The translations under genes were made by a program, and so were the position numbers. A stretch of 64,000 nucleotides of DNA from an uncultured Dysosmobacter sp. (GTDB taxonomy: Bacteria; Bacillota; Clostridia; Oscillospirales; Oscillospiraceae). Shown piece after piece: positions 58,652 to 64,000 of the stretch; position 1 is the stretch's first letter; the number at the start of each line of letters is the position of its first letter. The DNA is taken from contig CANQPD010000002.1 in assembly GCA_947625655.1 (NCBI GenBank), positions 1 to 64,000 of the forward strand, written 5' to 3'. The notes below the pieces were generated by a model, which saw only the letters and a list, made by a program, of their open reading frames with translations, made no database searches and was not told the DNA's origin.

Positions 58652-60520
58652 ATGACATCCGTCAAGATTGGAAACAAAGCCGTCGGCGACATCGTAAAAA
58701 TCAAGGTCAACGGCGCCCTGAAGAACTTTATCGTGGTTCACCAGGGGAAGCCCGGCACCATGTACGATTCGAGCTGCGACGGCACCTGGCTGCTCATGGA
58801 GGACATCTACGAGCAGCGGCAGTGGCACACCAGCAACGTCAACGACTACGAAAAGAGCGACATCCACAGCTACCTCAACAGCACCTTCCTGGGCCTGATT
58901 GACACCAAGATCGCGTCCCAAATCAAGAGCGTCAAGCTCCCCTACCGCAAGGGGCAGGGCTACGACAAGGCCGTCACCAGCGGGGCAAGCGGCCTGACCG
59001 CCAAAGTGTTCCTTTTGAGCTCGGAAGAAACCGCCTTCGCCCACGACTATATGCCGACCGGCGAAGGGGCTGTCCTTACCTACTTCAAGGGCTGCGCCCC
59101 CAACGGCGCGGACAACAAGCGCGTCGCCAAGTACAACAACAACGCCGCGTACTGGTGGCTCCGGTCGCCCTACTGCGGCTCCGGCCTCGGCGCGGCCGTC
59201 GCGTTGTTCGTGGTCTCCAATGGCAATTGGGGCAGCCACAGCTGTTCCAGCGCCTATGGCGTGCGGCCCGCTTTGATACTTCCCTCTTCCCTCTTAGTCT
59301 CTGACGACGGCTCGGTGAGTGTGAACACGGCCCCGACCATGCCCGCCACCATCACCGTCCCCGAGACCGTAAACGGCGGGTCGGCGATCACCGTATCCTG
59401 GGCGGCCAGCACCGACCCGGAGAACAACCTGGCCGGCTACATCGTGGAGCGGACCACCAACGGCGGAAACAACTGGGCCCAAATCTACCAGAGCACCGCC
59501 ACCCAATGCACCGACACCGTGCCCTTTGGGTCCGAGACCGTGCAATACCGGGTGAAGGCATACGACACCGAGAACCTGGCCAGCAGTTGGAAGGTGAGCG
59601 AGCAGCGGTCCGTGTTTAACAACACCGCCCCGACCGCCCCCGGCAGCATCACGGTCCCGGTGACGCCCGTCGGCGGGGAGGCCCTGACGATCTCCTGGGG
59701 CGCCAGCACCGACGCCGAGGAGAACCTGCAAGGCTACCGCCTGGAGCGGAAGCACGACGCCGTGGACTTCGAGCAAATCTACCAGGGCACCGGCACCACC
59801 TACCAGGACACCATCGAGAAGGGCTGGAAGACGGTGCAATACCGGGTCAAGGCTTACGACAAGGCCGGCCTGGAGAGCGCCTACGCCACCAGCGACCCCC
59901 GGACGGTGGACAACAACACCGCCCCCACCATCACCTGCGCGGACCACCCCAACAACAGCGACCTGGGCGAGAAGAAGGAGGGCTTCACTATCGGCTACTC
60001 CGTCAGCGACCCGGACGGCGACACCATCACCGTCACCGAGGCCATCGACGGGGCCACCAAGCGCAGCTACTCCCCCGCGGACGCCTCCCCCCAGAACTTC
60101 GAGGTCACGGGGGACTACTTCATGGGCATCCTCAACGGCCCGCACACCCTCACCATCACCGCGAGGGACGACAAGGGGAAGCAGGCCGTCCACACCCTCA
60201 AATTCACCAAGGCCGTCTACGAGCTGAGCATCGCCAACACCACCCCCATGGAGACCGACGCCCTCATCACCAAAATGGTGATGTCCGTGGTCCGCAGCAT
60301 CCCGGAAGATGCCGAATTTAAGGTCCTCGTCACCAACAACGCCAAGGACGATTCCCCGGTCTGGGAGGACGCCACGCAGGCCATCAAGAGCGGCCTGAAC
60401 TACCTGTTCACCAACGAGACCGCCACCAAGGGCAACGCCTTCAGCTTCAAAATCACGGCCAAGCGCAGAGAGGGCGGCCAGGGCGGTTATATTTCTTCGA
60501 TTGGAGGTGCCTTCGAGTAA
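58652..60520 (+). CDS. DGR target: variable tail fibre with DUF6273 and FN3-like domains
   Basis: The 622-residue protein has an N-terminal DUF6273-type lectin-like domain (about 8-215) with FIVVHQGKPGTMYDSSCDGT, LLSSEETAF and the variable stretch YWWLRSPYC...YGVRPALI at 165-209. C-terminally there are about three FN3-like repeats (TAPTMPATITVPETVNGG, TAPTAPGSITVPVTPVGG and TAPTITCADHPNN) and a final domain (about 515-622). The variable residues encoded by VR are 167, 174, 176, 178, 179, 182, 183, 186, 188, 194-197, 200 and 201. It is likely the receptor-binding fibre. AAAGGAGG precedes ATG 58652. Confidence 0.92.
   Translation: MTSVKIGNKAVGDIVKIKVNGALKNFIVVHQGKPGTMYDSSCDGTWLLMEDIYEQRQWHTSNVNDYEKSDIHSYLNSTFLGLIDTKIASQIKSVKLPYRKGQGYDKAVTSGASGLTAKVFLLSSEETAFAHDYMPTGEGAVLTYFKGCAPNGADNKRVAKYNNNAAYWWLRSPYCGSGLGAAVALFVVSNGNWGSHSCSSAYGVRPALILPSSLLVSDDGSVSVNTAPTMPATITVPETVNGGSAITVSWAASTDPENNLAGYIVERTTNGGNNWAQIYQSTATQCTDTVPFGSETVQYRVKAYDTENLASSWKVSEQRSVFNNTAPTAPGSITVPVTPVGGEALTISWGASTDAEENLQGYRLERKHDAVDFEQIYQGTGTTYQDTIEKGWKTVQYRVKAYDKAGLESAYATSDPRTVDNNTAPTITCADHPNNSDLGEKKEGFTIGYSVSDPDGDTITVTEAIDGATKRSYSPADASPQNFEVTGDYFMGILNGPHTLTITARDDKGKQAVHTLKFTKAVYELSIANTTPMETDALITKMVMSVVRSIPEDAEFKVLVTNNAKDDSPVWEDATQAIKSGLNYLFTNETATKGNAFSFKITAKRREGGQGGYISSIGGAFE
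59144..59277 (+). repeat. DGR variable repeat (VR)
   Basis: The repeat aligns without gaps to TR at 57040-57173. The substitutions include A to T, G and C, always where TR has A; AAT at the centre stays unchanged. Codons just after VR (TCT, TTA, TCT) are unlike neighbouring GC-rich ones, suggesting a DNA-level role. Confidence 0.95.
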
Positions 60521-60684
60521 TGGGACTGAAAAGGCTTCGCTTCGACAGCATCGAGGAGCTCCACAAGAAGGAGCAGGAGGAGGCGGCCAAGGACGCCAAG
60601 ATTGCCAAGCAGGAGCAGACCATCGAGCTCCTGAAGGGCTGCATCATGGAGCTGGCCGCCGTCGTCTTCGGAGAGGAGGAATAG
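60520..60684 (+). CDS. 54-residue coiled-coil protein
   Basis: Starts TAATG over the fibre stop. It is one amphipathic helix (IEELHKKEQEEAAKDAKIAK) with a hydrophobic end (CIMELAAVVFGEEE). Small helical proteins often follow fibre genes; a chaperone or Xkd-type accessory role is possible. Confidence 0.6.
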   Translation: MGLKRLRFDSIEELHKKEQEEAAKDAKIAKQEQTIELLKGCIMELAAVVFGEEE

Positions 60685-60688
60685 ACCC

Positions 60689-60835
60689 ATGAGCAAACTG
60701 GCCGAACTCTACGCCCAGGAGATCACCCGCGAGGGAGCCACCCTCACCCTGGAGGACGTCCCGGCCCGCCTGCGCCAGCAGGTGGCCGACGCCATAGCGC
60801 GGAAGGAGGCGGAGGAGGGCCGGGCCGATGGCTAA
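60689..60835 (+). CDS. CD1375-like small protein
   Basis: The 48-residue protein (LAELYAQEITREG, LTLEDVPARLRQQVADAI) matches the CD1375-like pattern of tail-operon micro-proteins. It resembles the next gene, so the two are tandem paralogues. GAGAGGAGG precedes ATG 60689. Confidence 0.6.
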   Translation: MSKLAELYAQEITREGATLTLEDVPARLRQQVADAIARKEAEEGRADG

Positions 60836-61025
60836 CGTCCTCTGCCGGCTTTTTCTCCGCCTCGCCGCCATCACCGCAGGAAAGGAGGAAAAGGCCATGC
60901 TTATCCGTCTGTACGCGGGCGAGATCATCGCCGAGAAGATCACTCTCGCCGATGTGCCGTCCAAGCTGAAGGCCGGCGTCAAGCAGTATCTGCTCGACTT
61001 CGGCTACCCTCTTGACGAGGAGTGA
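60828..61025 (+). CDS. CD1375-like small protein, second copy
   Basis: The reading frame of 65 codons contains LIRLYAGEIIAEKITLADVP and VKQYLLDFGYPLDEE, similar to the preceding gene. A second start ATG at 60897 with AAAGGAGG would give a 42-residue protein nearer the paralogue's size. Both starts are plausible. Confidence 0.55.
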   Translation: MANVLCRLFLRLAAITAGKEEKAMLIRLYAGEIIAEKITLADVPSKLKAGVKQYLLDFGYPLDEE

Positions 61026-61103
61026 GCCCCGCAAGCCGGGGGAAGGGCGCCCTTCCCCCGGCCCTCACAAATACGGGGCCGCAGGCCAAGAGGGGGTGAG
61101 ACC

Positions 61104-61214
61104 TTGAGGAAATTCATCAACTGGCTTATCGCCGTTTTGGTAGGCTACGACAGGCTGGAACGCCTGGCGCGGGCCATAACGGCGGAGGCCATCGAAGGGG
61201 GCGAAACCTATTAA
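61104..61214 (+). CDS. 36-residue membrane micro-protein
   Basis: Begins at TTG 61104 after GAGGGGGTGAG; reads KFINWLIAVLVGYDRLERLA, a single membrane helix with an amphipathic tail. TAA (61212-61214) overlaps the next gene's ATT start. A lysis-block role is inferred from position. Confidence 0.5.
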   Translation: MRKFINWLIAVLVGYDRLERLARAITAEAIEGGETY

Positions 61215-61554
61215 CGCAGAGACAATCATCGCGGCCATCGTAGGGGCCGTCGTAGGCGGCTCCGGCCTCGTCGGCCTCGTCTTCGCGTATATGCGCCGGT
61301 TCATAGACACCCGCCTGGAGCGTAAGGAGGAGGAAGGCGCCAAGAGGAAGGCGCAGCGCCTCCGCCGCCTGACCCTGGAGGACGAGATGGAGCACGCCAC
61401 CGGCAGGCTCTTTTTTTTCATCCATAAGGCCATCGTCACCGGGGAGCACAACGGCGACCTGGAGGACGCCTGGAGCTCCTACCAGGACGTGGAGCGCCGC
61501 CTGAAGGAGCTGGACCGGGAAATCCTGGTCGAGCACGACATGGGCGGCACCTAA
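61210..61554 (+). CDS. membrane protein with apparent ATT start (holin-region)
   Basis: Frame open from ATT 61210 to 61554 (114 residues). No ATG, GTG or TTG exists between the in-frame stop at 61177 and ATT 61210; the next start, ATG 61291, would delete the membrane helix NAETIIAAIVGAVVGGSGLV. GAAGGGGG lies ten bases before ATT, and ATT overlaps the previous stop (TATTAA). The rest is a cytoplasmic coiled coil (LERKEEEGAKRKAQRLRRLT). Probable holin-associated protein. The start could also be a decayed ATG. Confidence 0.55.
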   Translation: MNAETIIAAIVGAVVGGSGLVGLVFAYMRRFIDTRLERKEEEGAKRKAQRLRRLTLEDEMEHATGRLFFFIHKAIVTGEHNGDLEDAWSSYQDVERRLKELDREILVEHDMGGT

Positions 61555-61567
61555 AGGGGGGAGCACC

Positions 61568-61957
61568 ACGGGAAAGACCATCGCCATCGCCGCCGCAGCC
61601 TGGGCCGCAGGGGCCGCGGTGGGCTACATCATCTGCCAGGCCACCATCCACCACCTGCGCGGGCGCCTGCGGGCGCTGCGGGCCAAGTACGCAGGGAAGC
61701 GGGCCAAGGGCATGGGGACCATGGACAAGATTCTCATTTTCGAGGCCATCTTCCTAATCAGCTACACCATAGCCGATCTGGTGATTTTCTACCACGTCGG
61801 CGCAGAGCCCACGACCCTCACCGCCTGCGTCTTCAGCGTGTGCGGCCTGGAGAACGGGGTCATGGGCTGGATAAAGACCAACAAGGACAACGCCGGCAAG
61901 GAGGCCCCGGAGCCGCCGGAGGACCGCCCGGAGCCGCCAGACGCCGGCACCACATAG
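61568..61957 (+). CDS. holin-like membrane protein with apparent ACG start
   Basis: From ACG 61568 the frame reads [20 protein letters not shown] (membrane segment), a basic stretch, then [20 protein letters not shown] and [19 protein letters not shown], familiar from Clostridia phage membrane proteins. AAAGGGGGGAG lies about eight bases upstream. The nearest standard start, GTG 61619, has a poor ribosome binding site and truncates the first helix. An internal ATG at 61721 could give a shorter second product. Confidence 0.6.
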   Translation, partial: TGKTIAIAAAAWAAGAAVGYIICQATIHHLRGRLRALRAKYAGKRAKGMGTMDKILIFEAIFLISYTIADLVIFYHVGAEPTTLTACVFSVCGLENGVMGWIKTNKDNAGKEAPEPPEDRPEPPDAGTT

Positions 61958-61971
61958 GAAGGAAGGATCAC

Positions 61972-62889
61972 ATGACCGAACAGCAACTCCGCCAGAAAGT
62001 CGCCGACATCATGACCGGCTGGGTCGGCGCCACCAGGGGCAGCGCCAAGCACCTGGAGATCCTGGAGATTTACAACAACCACAAGCCCCTCGCCCGCGGC
62101 TACCCGATGAAGGTCAGCGACGCCCACTGCGCGGCCACCACCAGCGCCGCCTGGATCAAGGCCGGCATCGCAGACTGGACCGGGACCGAGTGCGGGGTTG
62201 GCAAATTCATCGCCATCGCCCAGGCCAAGGGGACCTGGGTGGAAAACGACGCCTATATCCCCAAGCTGGGCGACGCCGTAGTCTACGACTGGGACGACAG
62301 CGGCAAGGGGGACAACACCGGCGCCGGCGACCACATCGGCATCGTCACCAAGCCCGGCGCCACCAGCTTTGTTGTCACCGAGGGGAACATGAGCGGGGGG
62401 AAGGTAGGCACCCGCACCATGCAGGTCAACGGGAAATATATCCGGGGCTTCATGGCGCCGCCCTACGCCGCTATCGCGGCCGCTCTCTCCAAGACGACCG
62501 AGAACCCGGCCCCCGCGCCCGCGCCCGCCCAGGGGCCCGCTGTGGGCGATCTGGTGGCCTTTACGGGCACCACCCACTATTACAGCGCCAACAGCACCAC
62601 CCCCAAGGCCTGCAAGCCCGGCCAGGCCAAGGTGACAGGCTACCTCAAAGGCGCCAAGCACCCCTACCAGCTTATCCATACCGCCGGCGGAGGCTCCACA
62701 GTCTACGGCTGGGTGGACGCCGCGGACATCACCACCGAGGCACAGCCGCAGACCTACACGGTCCAGAAGGGGGACACCCTCTCCAAGATCGCCAAAAAGT
62801 ACGGCACCACCGTCGCCGCGCTGGCGGCCGCCAACAACATCGCCAACCCCAATCTGATCTACGTCGGGCAGAAGCTCAAAATCAAGTAA
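61972..62889 (+). CDS. CHAP-type endolysin with SH3-like and LysM domains
   Basis: The 305-residue enzyme begins with a CHAP/NlpC-type domain: catalytic Cys in [13 protein letters not shown] (about 52) and His in [11 protein letters not shown] (about 120). An SH3-like binding region ([27 protein letters not shown]) and a C-terminal LysM ([31 protein letters not shown]) follow. It cuts peptidoglycan for lysis. GGAAGGAAGGA precedes ATG 61972. Confidence 0.9.
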   Translation: MTEQQLRQKVADIMTGWVGATRGSAKHLEILEIYNNHKPLARGYPMKVSDAHCAATTSAAWIKAGIADWTGTECGVGKFIAIAQAKGTWVENDAYIPKLGDAVVYDWDDSGKGDNTGAGDHIGIVTKPGATSFVVTEGNMSGGKVGTRTMQVNGKYIRGFMAPPYAAIAAALSKTTENPAPAPAPAQGPAVGDLVAFTGTTHYYSANSTTPKACKPGQAKVTGYLKGAKHPYQLIHTAGGGSTVYGWVDAADITTEAQPQTYTVQKGDTLSKIAKKYGTTVAALAAANNIANPNLIYVGQKLKIK

Positions 62890-62904
62890 GGAGGACCCGC
62901 ACCA

Positions 62905-63507
62905 ATGAGCGAATTCATCAGGACCCTACTCCAAGCCGTGATCATCGCGGCCGTCCCCATCTGCGCGAACTACGCCATCAAGGGCCTCGCCGCCCTCACC
63001 AAGTACCTGGCGGAGCGGACCAACGACAGCACCGCCAAGAAGTACCTGGACATCGCCGCCGACGCGGTGAGCACCGCCGTCTCCTACGTCACACAGACCT
63101 ATGTGGCCGCCCTGAAGGCCAGCGACACCTTCACCAAGGAGAACCAGGAGGAGGCGTTCAGGCGGGCCATGGAGCAGGCCAAGGCGCTCCTGACCCAAGA
63201 GGCCGCCGACTTCATCGAGGAAGCCTACGGCGACCTGGAGGCATATCTGCGGCCCAAGATCGAGGCCGAGGTCAAGGCCCAGAAGGACAGCGCCCCCGTC
63301 GTCTTCTCCAGCGTCGAGGAGATCAAGACCGACACTCCCGACACCGTGACCGTCGCCGCTGCCACCGCTGCGGCCACCGCGGCCGCCACCATCGCCCAGA
63401 CCGCCCCGGCGGCCCCTGCGGCATTCGCCCCCGTTGTGAATATCCAGCCCTCCCAGGAGGACGCGGGGAAGCCCCCGGAAGCGCCTGAAACCCTTGCGCC
63501 CCAATGA
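62905..63507 (+). CDS. LLH-family phage holin
   Basis: The 200-residue protein has one N-terminal membrane segment (LQAVIIAAVPICANYAIKGL), then a helical body (YLDIAADAVSTAVSYVTQTY, EEAFRRAMEQAKALLTQEAA) typical of phage_holin_6/LLH holins, and an Ala/Pro-rich tail. It should control timing of the endolysin. AAGGAGG precedes the ATG. Confidence 0.85.
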   Translation: MSEFIRTLLQAVIIAAVPICANYAIKGLAALTKYLAERTNDSTAKKYLDIAADAVSTAVSYVTQTYVAALKASDTFTKENQEEAFRRAMEQAKALLTQEAADFIEEAYGDLEAYLRPKIEAEVKAQKDSAPVVFSSVEEIKTDTPDTVTVAAATAAATAAATIAQTAPAAPAAFAPVVNIQPSQEDAGKPPEAPETLAPQ

Positions 63508-63530
63508 TTTAGCGTCTTGACCTTCTGCAC

Positions 63531-63575
63531 AAAGAGGCCCGAATATCTTTGTATATTATTCGGGCCTCTTTCTCC
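63531..63575 (+). terminator. late operon terminator
   Basis: AAAGAGGCCCGAATA (63531-63545) pairs perfectly with TATTCGGGCCTCTTT (63557-63571), then CTCC and TTGCTT. Confidence 0.85.
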
Positions 63576-63604
63576 TTGCTTATTTATAAACAGCGGTTTA
63601 TTAT
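63576..63604 (+). promoter_or_regulatory. promoter of the right-edge gene
   Basis: TTGCTT (63576-63581), 17 bp, TATTAT (63599-63604), directly after the late terminator. It marks an independent transcription unit. Confidence 0.65.
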
Positions 63605-63669
63605 TAGCTCACAAACCAAGAGACGCCAAACACCGAGGCAGCCCGGAAGGGCGGGAAGGAGAAAACACC

Positions 63670-64000
63670 ATGACGCTCTACAAGATTACCTACAAGACCA
63701 CCGAGGGCACCTACGACGCGCACATCACCGAGCAGAGCGAGGCCGCGGCCCGCAAGGCCTTCAAGAAGCACTACGAAGGCGAGATCGTAGCCGTTGACTT
63801 CGTTCGGGCCAACGTGAGCGCCACCAAGGAGCAGGAGCGCAAGGCCGTGGAGCAGATCAAGGCCATCCTCGCCACCCTGGGCCCGGACAGCTACACCGCC
63901 ACCGCCCTGGACGGCTGCCTGGAGATCGCCGAGCAGAACATCGAGTTCGACTTCGCCGACAGCATGAAGGGCCGCCTGGAGGTCGCCGAGGCCGAGGTCG
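63670..64000 (+). CDS. partial mobile-element protein at the window edge
   Basis: At least 110 residues, open at the right edge. It starts TLYKITYKTTEGTYDAHITE, and LGPDSYTATALDGCLEIAEQ then NIEFDFADSMKGRLE recall proteins of Clostridia mobile elements. GGAAGGAG precedes ATG 63670. It has its own promoter after the lysis block, so it is a moron candidate; function unknown. Confidence 0.6.
   Translation, partial: MTLYKITYKTTEGTYDAHITEQSEAAARKAFKKHYEGEIVAVDFVRANVSATKEQERKAVEQIKAILATLGPDSYTATALDGCLEIAEQNIEFDFADSMKGRLEVAEAEV

Larger units (their letters stand above)
56360..60520 (+). mobile_element. diversity-generating retroelement (DGR) cassette
   Basis: Order: Avd-like gene, TR, reverse transcriptase, then a target gene with VR. 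Reverse transcription of TR RNA with adenine-specific errors is known to overwrite VR in such systems. Here TR and VR (134 bp each) differ at 21 positions, all TR adenines. All components look intact. Confidence 0.95.

Noticed and set aside
6700-64000. tRNA genes in the prophage
   Set aside because: No cloverleaf-like sequence was noticed by eye; a dedicated tRNA scan was not possible.

Overview
This window looks like a high-GC Clostridia chromosome, probably an Oscillospiraceae-type gut bacterium. The evidence is strong AGGAGG ribosome binding sites, sigma-A promoters, Firmicutes xpt, guaA and Mrp genes, and a PBSX/Xkd-type phage. The taxon is inferred from gene content and style, not from a marker gene. 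Bases 1-6700 are chromosomal; from about 6750 to the right end everything fits one temperate contractile-tailed phage (myovirus) integrated just after guaA. The far attachment site lies outside the window.

Chromosome (1-6700): two tandem leftward sigma-A promoters leave the window on the left, possibly feeding an rRNA operon. Then come a YhaN-like SMC-type ATPase, an Mrp/Nbp35 Fe-S carrier, xanthine phosphoribosyltransferase, a KPVVYLYP-type lipoprotein preceded by three CsoR-like palindromes, and guaA.

Phage, left to right: tyrosine integrase and repressor on the minus strand (6786-8455); a divergent promoter region; an early operon (8644-27010) with HTH regulators, a SleB-like hydrolase, an SbcC-like ATPase, RecT, an MBL-fold protein, a replisome organizer that contains an 11-bp iteron array, a DnaC-like loader, RecU, an MmcB-like nuclease, a DUF5131 protein and many small zinc-ribbon proteins, ending with an ArpU-like late regulator. 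Three GGGCACTT repeats at 11-bp spacing sit at the start of the late region: a ParB-methyltransferase, terminase, an origin-like iteron region, a membrane-protein moron, portal, a giant MuF head protein with extra enzyme-like domains and a possible immunity gene, protease, scaffold, decoration protein, capsid, connectors, sheath, tube, a frameshifted tail chaperone, tape measure and an Xkd-type baseplate.

The centrepiece is a complete diversity-generating retroelement (56360-60520): an Avd-like protein, a 134-bp template repeat (TR), a reverse transcriptase with LGYQTSQ and YMDD motifs, and a downstream tail-fibre gene carrying the matching 134-bp variable repeat (VR). TR and VR differ at 21 positions inside the repeat and every one is an adenine in TR. 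The VR is internal to the target, followed by about 410 residues of FN3-like domains. This cassette should let the phage re-tool its receptor-binding fibre. The lysis block follows (61104-63507), with two genes that appear to start at ATT and ACG, a CHAP-LysM endolysin and an LLH-type holin, then a terminator and a separate promoter for a partial gene at the right edge.

Other observations worth pursuing are the two GCACC iteron arrays, a parS-like 16-mer at 46554, the MuF multi-domain protein, and a six-C frameshift at 20110.
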